A DNA stretch of 64,000 nucleotides. Origin: Talpa occidentalis. Lineage: Eukaryota > Chordata > Mammalia > Eulipotyphla > Talpidae. Made by a program: the position numbers and the translations under genes. Shown here piece after piece: positions 12,291 to 20,900 of the stretch. Each line of letters begins with the position of its first letter. The first letter of the stretch is position 1. Location: NCBI RefSeq assembly GCF_014898055.3, contig NW_023601104.1, positions 73,205,106 to 73,269,105 of the forward strand. Direction: 5' to 3'. The notes below the pieces were generated by a model that did not search any database, was not told the DNA's origin, and was given only the letters and a program-made list of their open reading frames with translations.

Positions 12291-12650
12291 ATACAATCCA
12301 CTGTAGTCATGCTGACTTAGGTCAAAGCCATATTTCTTCATACCCCTAGCTTTGGCAAACACTTCTTTTTGCAGGCAATACTCTCCCAACCTCTATATTT
12401 TGTAAACTCCCATTCGATCTCTATCACCTTCCTTTAGTTACCAGGCAGACCTGGTCGCTGCTTCCCTGGTCCCCCATGACACTTATGTGGTATTATCACA
12501 CTGCTTTGCTGTTGCTTATCAGACTATAATTTCTGGGAAGACAGGGATTTTTGTCTAAAATGTCTTGGCATCTATCATTTACCACCATCCCTGCTTCATA
12601 CTAAAGGTTCGATAACTGAAATTTGAATTAAATTGGACTTCTCTCACATA
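12090..12650 (+). repeat. L2 LINE 3' fragment with an embedded (CA)n run
   Basis: L2-like 3' sequence: GGAATGAACTCCAAACCCC, AAGGCCCTTCACAATCTTAT, ATCAGACTATAATTTCTGGG and AAGACAGGGATTTTTGTC. It matches the L2 order of 'cctcagcctggcattcaaggcc' then 'agactgtgagctcc' then 'gggcagggac'. Interrupted by the CA microsatellite. Confidence 0.7.
12255..12288. repeat. (CA)n microsatellite
   Basis: About 17 uninterrupted CA units. Likely length-polymorphic; lies inside the L2 fragment. Confidence 0.95.
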
Positions 12651-12795
12651 ACAGGTGACCCAATTGATCTAGCTTCTTACTACTCAAAGTGGTATACGTG
12701 ACAGTGAGGTTCTGTGTAACTGGAATTTGAATCTCCTTTGTGTTTAGTGATCATTGCAACAATCTGGAATATATTTTTCTTTCTCACCTAACCTA

Positions 12796-13240
12796 TGTGG
12801 AACAAAGCATAAGTATTCATAGCCATTGCTTTGTGTAACTGCCATTTTACAATTTAAGGTTTTGCTGGGTAAAGACTGCATTCCAGAGATAGTTTGGACC
12901 CTCACTCCACCCTTACTCTCTGGTCACCAATGAGGGCGAACTTGCTGTAATTGGAGCTGCAAGTTGGAGCTGCATCTTGGCCTGGCCAGTCAGCTTAGAA
13001 TGATAGCCGGGCAAAGTTGGAGAACGCATCCTTGTAGCCAATGAGTAACTGCCAGCATAATTTAACCTTATTAAAAGACCTCTGCTTCCTTTGTTCGGGG
13101 CTCTCGGTATCTGCCACTGTGTTGGTAGGTGCCGTGAACCCGGACTCGAGTCTGAAATAAACTCCCTTTTGTGTTTGCATCAGCTGTCTTTGGGTTCTTG
13201 GAGGCTATGCTCGCTGAGTCTGCTGACCTTGGGCACAACA
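12796..13240 (+). mobile_element. Solo LTR, family B, class I (gammaretrovirus-like)
   Basis: A 445-bp LTR beginning TGTGGAACAAAG and ending GGGCACAACA, flanked by 4-bp duplications CCTA at 12792-12795 and 13241-13244. An AATAAA signal lies at 13156-13161, followed by the GT-rich segment CCCTTTTGTGTTTGCATC. The U3, R, U5 order fits the plus strand. No interior sequence. It is unrelated by eye to family A. A 61-codon antisense open frame is not a gene. Confidence 0.88.
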
Positions 13241-13640
13241 CCTATATAACTGACATTAACTCTGCCAGTCTTGCAAAATTTGTAGGGTTCACAGCAAAAT
13301 TTTGCAGCCAGTTACTATTTCTTTAGACTTGCCCAACATGGATACTATATTAAGGTAACTATCCTTGTCAGTATAAAATAAAATAATTAATGAAAAAAAA
13401 AAGAATTATATTAAAAAGAAAAAAAAAATCAGAAGTTCCTTTTCAGTAATTACAATAGAAATATAAATAGACCAAGCTGAATGTTTAAATTCCCTGTATA
13501 ATTCCAACTAAATAATACATAAGAACAACACAGATTTTATTTTACTATTTCTTTATCAGTTTTCAGAAAGAAAAGATGAATAACAGAAAAAGTTGACAGT
13601 GCTTCACATTTAGAGCTGGTAAGGACCTAGAAACATTTTT
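13241..13640. other. Unassigned AT-rich DNA
   Basis: Nothing named, apart from A-runs near 13393-13430 and the start (about 13600) of a diverged repeat that resumes after the L1 insertion at 14286. Confidence 0.4.
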
Positions 13641-13658
13641 AAATTGGTTTTTCTCCCA
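13641..13658 (+). repeat. L1 target-site duplication, left
   Basis: AAATTGGTTTTTCTCCCA. Its partner is at 14268-14285 with one mismatch (AAATTAGTTTTTCTCCCA). Confidence 0.95.
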
Positions 13659-14267
13659 AGGAACTCTTCTGCACTGTTGGTGGGAGTGCAAACTGGTCCA
13701 ACCACTATGGAGAGCTGTGTGGAGATTTCTGGACCTACTAAACATAGAGCTTCCATATGATCCAGCAATTCCACTCCTAGGTATTTACCCAAAGGACACA
13801 GAAACATCAATTCCAAAGAGCACCTGCACCCCTATGTTTATAGCAGCACTATTTACAATAGCTAAGTTTTGGAAACAGCCCAAATGCCCAACATTAGATG
13901 ACTGGATCAAGAAGATGTGGTACATATACACCATGGAATATTACTCAGCATTCAAAAAAGATAAACACATGCAATTTGCAGCAACATGGATGGCGCTGGA
14001 AGGGATCATGCTCAGCGAAATAAGCCAAAAAGAAAAAGAAAAATACCGGATGGTCTCACTCATAGCAGGAATGTAGAAAACTTAAATAAGGGACCAGGAA
14101 AATGAGTAACTATAAGAAAGTGAAAATCAAAATCAACAAAAAACTATGAACCAGAGACACTTTTTGGGGGTGGGGGCAGGAGGGGAGGGATTGGGGTCAG
14201 AATGGGGGGGGTTGCAATTGTATGGGGAATATAAAAATAAAATTTATTATTTAAAAAATAAATAAAT
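13659..14267 (+). mobile_element. LINE-1, 5'-truncated, ORF2 C-terminus plus 3' UTR
   Basis: Insertion of about 610 bp that keeps only the end of L1. The frame upstream of and through 13717-14076 encodes the conserved C-terminal end of ORF2p, with the cysteine-rich stretch and blocks such as PYDPAIPLLGIYPKD, MFIAALFTIAKF and YTMEYYSAF. It stays open to a stop at 14074-14076. A G-rich 3' UTR tract follows at about 14164-14213, then an AATAAA-containing A-rich tail. The endonuclease and reverse transcriptase domains are missing, so it cannot move. The 18-bp target-site duplication with one mismatch implies a fairly recent insertion. It interrupts an older MIR-related repeat. Confidence 0.97.
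14164..14213 (+). other. G-rich tract in the L1 3' UTR, possible G-quadruplex
   Basis: Several runs of three or more G within about 50 bases (GGGGGTGGGGG, GGGG, GGG, GGGG, GGGGGGGG). A G-rich polypurine tract at this place is a conserved feature of mammalian L1 3' UTRs. Quadruplex formation is an inference. Confidence 0.7.
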
Positions 14268-14285
14268 AAATTAGTTTTTCTCCCA

Positions 14286-14647
14286 ATTCTGGGTGACAGG
14301 ACTATATGGCTACCCATTCATTTTAAAGAGGAAGAGAATAAAGCACAGAGGGTTAAATATTTGCTGAAATTGCCCTAACTACTGCCTTCTGGTAGCAAAA
14401 TAGTAGTATTCGTTCATTATGAAATGCTGTGAAGTAGACAAATGCTAAGCATTTATGTGAATATCTCATTCCTCACATCTGTACCACGAGTATGCAATGT
14501 CCTATTTCCTCAATTGCAATATTCTTATATTTTTTGTGTGTTAACATACCTAAAATAGGTGAATTTTATAATGTTGTATCATAATTTGATTGACAGGTTT
14601 TTTCCTTCCTTAGTTGGATGTAAAGTAATGGTGGCATACTGGGTTTA
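14286..14647. other. Unassigned DNA after the L1
   Basis: Beyond the right half of the split MIR-related repeat (to about 14400) nothing is recognised. Confidence 0.4.
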
Positions 14648-14662
14648 AGAAAATACAGTATT

Positions 14663-14924
14663 GGGCTTCCCTGGTGGCACAAGGAGTTAAGATGCAGCAC
14701 TATGAAGCTATCCGCAGACACTGCAGCTGAGTTCTATCCCCAGGCCACGAAGTTGACCCACACGGTGCAGCAGACCTCTCCTGTCTCACCCACTGCTCCC
14801 TTCAGCATTGTATTTCAGTCAATCTGCTAGTTCTGCTCCCCACTCTGTCTCTGGTGAATCCTCTTACCCCATCGCATCTCTGGCCTTGTATGCATAAATA
14901 AATAAATCTTAAAAAAAAAAAGAA
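14663..14924 (+). mobile_element. tRNA-derived SINE, subfamily 2
   Basis: Starts GGGCTTCCCTGGTGGCAC. The tRNA-like head is GTTAAGATGCAGCACTATGA, a diverged B box lies near GTTCTATCCCC, and the body contains CAGCAGACCTCTCCTG and CTGCTCCCTTCAGCA. It ends in AAATAAATAAATC plus an A-run. Imperfect flanking duplications AGAAAATACAGTAT (14648-14661) and AGAAAATATAATAT (14925-14938) suggest an older insertion than the copies at 17.6 and 41.0 kb. Confidence 0.92.
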
Positions 14925-14944
14925 AGAAAATATAATATCAACTG

Positions 14945-15060
14945 CATTTTTGCAGGTGAGGAAACTTAAGCTTAGGGTTTATTAGCTCACCCCAGGTCAA
15001 GTTAGTGGCAGAGTCAGGATTTGAACTTAGCAGAGTGACTTTAAGCCTGCAGGCTCAACT
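14945..15060 (-). repeat. MIR SINE fragment, antisense
   Basis: TGCAGGTGAGGAAACTTAAG, CCCCAGGTCAAGTTAGTGGC and AGAGTCAGGATTTGAACTTA match the complement of the MIR head. Confidence 0.75.
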
Positions 15061-15358
15061 AGCTTTGATAGGCAATTCACATTCACAGGATGTGGTAATG
15101 AGTGCTCTTCATTGACCCAAGACAGCAACAGTTCCTTTGGTTTCTGCTGGGAGTCAACCAAAACAGTGAATGATGAATGAATGAAAAATTTAATTTCCTT
15201 TGACTGGAGGCATTTGACTTCGTTCGGGGCTGCTGCAGTGATACAAAGCATCTTATTAGTAGGAAAGGCCTTCAAGAGGTGCCAGAGGACCACACCCCTC
15301 ACTTTTATCCCCCAGTTCTGCATCTCTGTCTTACAAAGATTGCCCTGCAAGAACCCTC
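15061..15358. other. Unassigned DNA
   Basis: No gene or repeat recognised. Overlapping frames of 119-121 codons on both strands run into the adjacent LTR and are not supported as genes. Confidence 0.4.
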
Positions 15359-15362
15359 CTAT

Positions 15363-15597
15363 TGTTATAGGGCAGCACCGATACAAAACGGGTTGCCTGA
15401 CTGTAGGTCCTCAGCAGCTCGCTTCAAGGACTTATCAATACTGTACTTCAGGCACACACGAAAGGTTAATAAAAGGTTTATTTACAAGGGAAGGGCAAAT
15501 GAGGAAATGTACAACTCAGGGATTAAAGTGGGAGACAAAGTTTTAAATGCGTCCTATCCTATCCGCCGATCTGGAATCCCAAATGGCGCTCTGAGAG
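15363..15597 (-). mobile_element. Outer family A LTR, plus-strand left part (R/U5 end), interrupted
   Basis: First half of a minus-oriented family A LTR, starting TGTTATAGGGCAGC. It is cut at AGAG (15594-15597) by another family A LTR and resumes at 16067. The outer target-site duplication is CTAT at 15359-15362 and 16314-16317. By eye it differs from the 11.5-kb and inner copies more than those two differ from each other, so it is probably from an older subfamily. Confidence 0.92.
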
Positions 15598-16066
15598 TGT
15601 TAGGGGGAAAAGGATGTCCCAAAGCTAATTCCATATAGGCTTTGTGGACTCCACCCCCACCCCAGGTCAAAGCCAAAGACACTGGGAACTCCAAATCCCA
15701 TCACCACCAAAGGGAAGGTGGCTGGGACCTGAGGGTGGGGTTAAGCAGCCAGGTGGATATAAAAGGCAGACACGTGGGCTTTGGGGGACCCCATTTTTGG
15801 CTCTCCACCAGCTCGCAGCGTCCGGCAAGCTCTGAGAGTGACTTTGGGTTTCCAGGTCGTCGGATCGGGTAGGACGCATTAAAGACTTTATTTCCCTATT
15901 TTCTCCCTGAGTTGTACATTTTCCTTATTTCCTTTCCTCTTGTAAATAAACTTTTTATTAACCCTTTTGTGTGTGTCTGTAGTAGAGTATTCATAAGTCT
16001 CTTTAAAGCGCGCGGGTGAGGACCCACAGCCAGGAACCCGTTTAATATCGAGGTTGCTCTATAACA
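15598..16066 (+). mobile_element. Inner solo LTR, family A, inserted into another family A LTR
   Basis: A complete 469-bp LTR from TGTTAGGGGG to CTATAACA, flanked by the 4-bp duplication AGAG (15594-15597 and 16067-16070). It is on the plus strand, opposite to its host LTR. It has a TATA box near 15756-15764 (ATATAAAAG) and an AATAAA signal at 15945-15950. It is nearly identical by eye to the LTR at 11539-12005, in inverted orientation. An open frame of 76 codons inside is shared with that copy and is a property of the LTR sequence, not evidence of a gene. Confidence 0.95.
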
Positions 16067-16313
16067 AGAGCTGGCCACGAGCCAAGAGCCATGAAGCCAG
16101 GAGGCCAGCAAGAGAGCGAGACCCCCAAGGCCCGCGTGTTTGGTTTTTTATACCAACCCTGGCTGCTTAACTCCACCCTCAGGTCCCAGCCACCTTCCCT
16201 TTGGTGGTGACGGGATTTGTCTTTCCCAATGTCCTGATGGCTTTGGTGTGGAGTGGGGGTGGGGTCCACAAAGCCTGCATGGGATTAGCTCAGAACATCC
16301 TTTCCCCCTAACA
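16067..16313 (-). mobile_element. Outer family A LTR, plus-strand right part (U3 end)
   Basis: Resumes with AGAGCTGGCCACGAGCC, exactly where the left part stopped at AGAG, and ends CCCCCTAACA before the CTAT duplication. In the minus sense it contains the start of the LTR and a TATA-like stretch (plus strand TTTTTTATACC near 16146). Confidence 0.92.
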
Positions 16314-16578
16314 CTATGATTACATCATAACCCTCTGAACTTACTCTATTTCTTAACATAAAGCCCTACTTTTCTCTAAATTGTGAAAACCCTTCTAAAA
16401 TAGTAGTTAATTTTCCATTATTGGTTGTGCTTTGAAAACAAACCTGGCAAGGCTTAAAGTTGGCAATGACAAAATAGATACATATTTTTCATTAATGGGA
16501 ATTAGAATGCAGTTGTATACAGGAATTGGAATGTGTCGGCTGTGGAGAGAGAGAAGCAGTTGATTCAGGCAGCAATGT

Positions 16579-17165
16579 TGTTATAGGACAGGGAAAAGGG
16601 TCAGCCCAAACCCCGCAAACCTGCCTATTCTAAATGGGTTCTGCCATCCGCCGCATCAACACAAAACATAGGAGACTTTAATGAAAAGGAACTTTAATAA
16701 AACTAGGAAACAATACAGGTAAGGCAAAGAATCTAGTTTCTAAATGAAGCACCCAAAGTTACCCGTCCCCTTGTGGGTAAAAGTCCATCCAAATGGGATT
16801 GGCCCAGAACAAGGCCCCAAAGCCTGCCACAAGTCTAAAGCATCTTCCAGTGGGAACCCACAGAAAAGGGTCACAAACAACTGGACAAGCCCGGAAGGAA
16901 AAGAGCAAAATCAACATCAAGATAAAAGCTGCCATTGTCACCTCCCCACGGGTCTCACCCACATCTGTGTCACCCAGTCCACGACCAAAAGACAAGCGCA
17001 GTTTCTTCACGTGTCTCTAGGCTCCATGCGCCTCCTCCAGGTCTCCTGGCTCCATCCTGCTTCCTTCCTCAGTCTCCTCTGCAGCTTCTCTTCTTCCTGC
17101 TCAGCTCCACCCTCCCTTGGGTGGGGCAGGGAACCTCCCCCTTTCCTGGGGACCACCCTGTTACA
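16579..17165 (-). mobile_element. Solo LTR, family C, class I (gammaretrovirus-like)
   Basis: A 587-bp element. Read on the minus strand it begins TGTAACAGGGTGG and ends CCTATAACA. It is flanked by 4-bp duplications ATGT at 16575-16578 and 17166-17169. The minus strand has tandem ATTAAAG-type poly(A) signals near 16675-16705. Its last bases resemble family A, but the U3 is different. Open frames of 75-143 codons within it on both strands have no retroviral motif and are treated as incidental. Confidence 0.9.
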
Positions 17166-17594
17166 ATGTGACTAATTAAGTTTTCTTTTGTGAAGGAATT
17201 GGTTTGTATTGATTCATTTATGTCTGATGTAACTCAGCAGTCTTCTCCCTGTCCGGGTAAGCCTATCTGCACTTAGGTGATGACTCTTGTGAGAAAAATA
17301 ACTCACAAGGGCATCAAAGGGGGGAATGACGTCCAAGGAAGTCCAAGGAGAAGAGAGTTAAACAGCAGAGCAAGCTGGTGCCTACCTGTCTCTGTGTCGG
17401 CCCCTTGCCGATCTCCCCCACCTTTTTTTTTCTTTCTAAGCATGGTCTCCAGGACCATCTGTTTGCTCCAACTCCCTCCTATTGTAGTCAATGTTACAGC
17501 AAGACAAGGGGGAGCACACAGATGCTTTCCTGGCCTGTCCCTCTCAGAGATTTTGACAAGTCTAGTCACCGATCAGCCATATGACTTGTCGACG

Positions 17595-17609
17595 AAACCA
17601 CAGGTAAAG
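17595..17609 (+). repeat. SINE target-site duplication, left
   Basis: AAACCACAGGTAAAG. The partner AAACCACTGGTAAAG is at 17891-17905, with one mismatch. Confidence 0.95.
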
Positions 17610-17890
17610 GGCCTCCCTGGTGGCGCAGGGGTTAAGACGCAACCTATGAAGCAATCCGAAGCCACTGCAGCACAAGTTCGATTCCCCGCTGGCCGGGGAG
17701 AAACCCAAATGTAGGGACAGACCTCTCCTGTCTCGCCCGCTGCTCCCCTCAGCAGTGTACTTCGATCCGTCTGCCTGTTCTGTTCCCTACTCTGCCTCTG
17801 GTGAATCCTCTCCCCGTTTTGCATCTCTGGCCTATACCCCAATTCTTGTATTAAAAATAAATAAATCTTTAAAAAAAAAAAGAAGAAAGA
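17610..17890 (+). mobile_element. tRNA-derived SINE, subfamily 2, inside the ERV leader
   Basis: Begins GGCCTCCCTGGTGGCGCAGG, so the A-box region GTGGCGCAGGGGTTAAGAC is well preserved. The B box is GTTCGATTCCC at about 17676-17686, and the body contains CAGACCTCTCCTGTCTCGCC and CTGCTCCCCTCAGCAGTG. It ends in AAATAAATAAATC and an A-rich tail. The 15-bp duplication shows it landed after the retrovirus. Confidence 0.96.
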
Positions 17891-18118
17891 AAACCACTGG
17901 TAAAGCCCAGAGTATCCCCACAGCTGCAGCTGTGGAGATTTCATACACACACCACTCTCTCTCTCACACACACAGGCGGTTATAACCATCCCTCCCTTTC
18001 TGGGAGTTCCAAGGTTCCCTACCAAAATCAACTGAGACCCTTGAGGTCTCCCTGAGAGGTGATCAGCCTCTCCTTCCACTACTCTGGGCAGGCCACATGG
18101 GAACCATGGTCCTGGTAC

Positions 18119-18126
18119 CTTACCTG
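18119..18126 (-). promoter_or_regulatory. Putative retroviral major splice donor
   Basis: The minus strand reads CAG|GTAAGG, a near-consensus 5' splice site, roughly 200 bases downstream of the primer-binding site. That is where the major donor of a gammaretrovirus-like genome is expected. Use is inferred from sequence and position only. Confidence 0.5.
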
Positions 18127-18329
18127 ATCCACGGAGGCATCAAGCCCGGCCTCACTCAGCCCTTTGGAAGTCAGGCCTGGAAGGCGTCGTAGGGGCTAGG
18201 CAGGAGCAACAAAGTCAGAGACCACCGAAAGTCCTCAGAGGAGAGCGTTTCCCCTTCCTTGGCTTTCCTTCCCCTCCCCACCTCTGCGTCCTCCTAAGCA
18301 GATGGCTCAAAGGGCCAATGTGCTTATTT

Positions 18330-18347
18330 TTCCCGGTCAGGGAACCA
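18330..18347 (-). other. Retroviral primer-binding site for tRNA-Glu
   Basis: The plus strand reads TTCCCGGTCAGGGAACCA, which equals the 3' end of mammalian tRNA-Glu including CCA. The minus (sense) strand therefore has the complementary 18-base primer-binding site, TGGTTCCCTGACCGGGAA. It lies 8 bases past the end of the family D LTR. tRNA-Glu priming is the defining trait of the ERV-E group, so by convention this is an E-type element. Membership of that phylogenetic group is not shown. Confidence 0.88.
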
Positions 18348-18355
18348 AAAAATAT

Positions 18356-18952
18356 TGCAGAAATAAATTCTAGCCTTTTACCCAGGCAAGGGAAGAACAA
18401 GCAGTACTTCAGGAATGGTGAGGTCAGGAGAAGGTTTATTATTCATGCATGAGGTCTCAGACCTGGGCAGTCCTTAAGATCTGAGCACCAGTCTAGGGAC
18501 AAAGGGTTTCTTTTATACATAACCATCTTACATTGATAACATCAGTCAGTAAGCACAAAAGTTTGTGACAAAAGGCAGGTATTCAAGGATGCTGGGAGAT
18601 CAATTAGCCTGGCGGCTGTCAGGCCTTGTTAAAATGTAACCTCCTTTAGGTAATCTCATCTAGATAGGCTTTAGAGAGGCTAAACTTGTTGTTTACATTT
18701 ACTTTGCATTACATACTGCACCAGACCTATTACTCTTTTAGCAGGAAACAGGAAAGATTTCATTTGATTAGCGGTTCCCTTTCAATAAGAAACCAACAGA
18801 ACATCTTGACTGGCTCATTGGGACTACATGAATCTCTCTGCTGAATTAAGCTTGCAGGACAGGGTCAAAGGAACCAGATCACCCTTGCTGGTGTCCACTC
18901 CCTGCGTAGACTCGAGCCAGGCCCTGCTACCTGGATGTGGGAAGTCCTAACA
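18356..18952 (-). mobile_element. 5' LTR, family D, of the tRNA-Glu-primed ERV
   Basis: About 597 bp. On the minus strand it runs from TGTTAGGACTTCCC to TTTCTGCA. The minus strand has a TATA box (plus strand TCTTTTATACAT, about 18507-18518) and a double AATAATAAA poly(A) signal (plus strand TTTATTATT at about 18435-18443). The primer-binding site follows after a short spacer. The flank beyond the LTR is CTAG (18953-18956). No matching CTAG-bounded 3' LTR was found in the window, consistent with loss of the far end. Confidence 0.82.
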
Positions 18953-19715
18953 CTAGGTTCACCCTGAAAAATCACCAGGGAATGCTCAGAGTTTGTGCTT
19001 TCCTGATTCCATAAACCAAACCCAGCATAAGCTATAAGGTGAGTCCTATGTCTTATGCTGGGAAAGTTTACACCTCCCCTGGATGCAAGACTCTACTTGC
19101 CAGGTTTGTTTTCAACTGCCATTCAAGGTGCTATTAGCAATGATAGTGTCTTTCAGAGAGAATTAGGAGGACTTCATTTCAGATATTTTTTGTAATTAAT
19201 TAGCTGTATGTCCTTGTTCAAATGATGAAATTTCTCAAGTCCTACATTTCGTTATTTGTGATATTTCATGTATAAAGATGACACCAGTAAATGTATCACC
19301 TCCAGAATCCACAGATATTTCCCACAAAAGTCTAATGGGTTACAGTGAGTTATTCACATTCTTACCCAGAAAATTTTCTCTTAATATAAGCAAATTCTAA
19401 CACATGGACAGTAGAGTGAAGTTCTGTCCCTATGAAGAGCATTTATCTCTATAAAAATTTGATAAGAAAAATTATGTAGAGTGAACCACAAAACGTGGAA
19501 GTGAGATCCAAACCCTCGTTTGTGTCAACCCCAGATTTCCCCTTTACCAGTACTCTCCTGCCTGAGGAGAGGGAGAAGTCCCCAAAATGGTGAATCCCCA
19601 GGAAAGATAAATGGAAATCCTGCTAGGACAGGACATGGAATTTATGGAGAAACTAGGAGACTTTTAAAAGACCTACCAGAGACAGAGAACATAAACATTT
19701 CAGTGCCCTGGACTG
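18953..19715. other. Unassigned non-coding DNA between two LTRs
   Basis: AT-rich with no recognised repeat. A frame of 149 codons starting at 19520 runs into the next LTR and is not supported. Confidence 0.4.
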
Positions 19716-19719
19716 GGAA

Positions 19720-20560
19720 TGTGATGGGGTTTTGTGGCGTGCGGGGTCCTTGGGTTCACTCTGGGAAACGTTTCACCAGAGCTTCCGTTTCAGTGACACA
19801 TGGCGAGTTTCCCATCCCAGGCAAGTTTCTCCATGAGACAGAGACATTAGTCATATTTAAAGAACAGGTTTATTCAGAAAGGGAAAGGGACAAGTTTGCT
19901 GAGAGAGGCCTGCATGGTTGCAGGCAGTCAGCCTTGAGGAGAGCGGCCTCCACTGAGGGAGGTCAGTGAAGAGAAGACCCAGCATGATACAGGTCACGGG
20001 CAGGCAGGAGGCTGCTGCCCTGCAGAGGGAGAGAGTTGGTGGAAAGAGGCACCTGCATAGTCACAGGTGGGCAGTGGGAGTGCTGCCCCAGCCTGTGCGG
20101 AGACTGCATTGATATAGTCCTTTTCTCTTTGGGAGGGGTCACTCCTCCGTGGAGTGGCCTGCTTGTTGCTGATGTTGGATAACAGGCAAAACTAGAAAGA
20201 GACCAGAGATTCCAGGGTGGGGCCCAATCTCCTTATCTTTCCCCTCAGGTCTGTGCTCCATTCCCTGTAGCATCTGATCCTGCTTGGGTCTCATGCCTTG
20301 TGATAAGGCACTGGTGCCTAAGGGTCACGACCTCTACAGCTGGGTTAATGGTCATGTTATTCCCCTGGACCTCCACCTCCTTGTGTGGAAAGGCCTCCTT
20401 TCCAGTTTTTCTATTCTTGTCCTCCATCAAATGGATGGTCAAAGAAGGCCATCCCTAGCTGAAAAAGCCAGGACCGCAGAGCATAAGAAAGGCTGCAGAC
20501 CCAGGTTCAGCACAAGAAAACAACCTGATCCCAACATTCAGCAACCTTAGGGGTCAGACA
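19720..20560 (-). mobile_element. Solo LTR, family E, class I (gammaretrovirus-like)
   Basis: An 841-bp element. On the minus strand it begins TGTCTGACCCCTAAGG and ends CCCCATCACA. It is flanked by 4-bp duplications GGAA at 19716-19719 and 20561-20564. The plus strand shows GGTTTATTCAG at about 19868-19878, an imperfect poly(A) signal when read in sense. No interior. Its length and lack of similarity separate it from families A-D. Open frames of 65-149 codons overlap it and are incidental. Confidence 0.85.
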
Positions 20561-20639
20561 GGAAGGACTCAGTTAGCTCTCTGACTGTTTGCAGAGATAG
20601 TGAGCAGTTGTGATTTCAAATAAGTACGAATTGGTGCTA

Positions 20640-20900
20640 AGTTTGTAACTTACAGCTTTGGTTGTAAACAACAGAAACTGACTCTAGCTAATTTGAATAA
20701 TAATTTAAAAATATATTTGGGGAAAGATATAGAGCAATTTACAAAAAGTAAAGAGAAGTCAAGCCTTAGATGATGGAAAAGTCAGAAATAAGAGCAGCTT
20801 GGGCAATTAGACAGTTACTTCAGGTCATTCCTCAAACCACTGTCTATCCTTGGCTTAGTGTGTTCTGCAGTTAAATTGAAGACAGTATCTGCTTGGCCTG
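20640..20900. repeat. Possible ancient interspersed repeat
   Basis: The stretch GCTTTGGTTGTAAACAACAG, ACTGACTCTAGCTAATTTGA looks like a common old mammalian repeat. I cannot name it and saw no second copy here. Confidence 0.35.

Larger units (their letters stand above)
13600..14400 (-). repeat. Ancient MIR-related repeat split by an L1 insertion
   Basis: The left part (GAGCTGGTAAGGACCTAGAAA) and right part (14290-14400, with CATTTTAAAGAGGAAGAGAA and GCACAGAGGGTTAAATATTT) together follow the common mammalian antisense repeat pattern 'gagctggaagggacc ... cattttacagatgaggaaa ... cagagaggttaag'. The L1 at 13659-14267 interrupts it, so this repeat is older than the L1. Confidence 0.5.
17166..18355 (-). 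mobile_element. Partial endogenous retrovirus: leader and interior remnant, no 3' LTR seen
   Basis: On the minus strand this follows the family D LTR. It starts with a primer-binding site and a leader of several hundred bases with a good splice-donor match. I see no recognisable gag, pol or env block. Everything downstream of the leader is lost or too degraded, and the left boundary near 17.2 kb is uncertain because a family C LTR abuts it. A SINE (17610-17890) is inserted in it. A minus-strand frame of 168 codons at 17573-18079 runs across the SINE and is therefore not an intact retroviral gene. The element is replication-dead. Confidence 0.7.

Noticed and set aside
13717..14076. Possible protein gene (119 codons)
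   Set aside because: It is the C-terminus of L1 ORF2 in a 5'-truncated element with a TSD, so a retrotransposon fragment and not a host gene.
15642..15872. Conserved short protein shared by two loci (11.7 and 15.6 kb)
   Set aside because: The two frames are identical because they are the same LTR sequence; there is no protein evidence.
16744..17175. Open frame of 143 codons on the plus strand
   Set aside because: It lies antisense within the family C solo LTR and ends just past its edge; low-complexity composition and no homology that I recognise.
17573..18079. Longest open frame (168 codons, minus strand)
   Set aside because: It runs from ERV leader through an inserted SINE back into ERV sequence, so it is a chance chimera; no retroviral domain is visible.
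18330..18347. tRNA-Glu gene or fragment
   Set aside because: Only the last 18 bases are present, next to an LTR end in the correct orientation and spacing for a primer-binding site; no rest of a tRNA is seen.
16579..18952. Single provirus with family C as 3' LTR and family D as 5' LTR
   Set aside because: The two LTRs are not similar, and family C has its own ATGT duplications on both sides.
19520..19969. Open frame of 149 codons
   Set aside because: It crosses the boundary of the family E LTR; an accidental frame.
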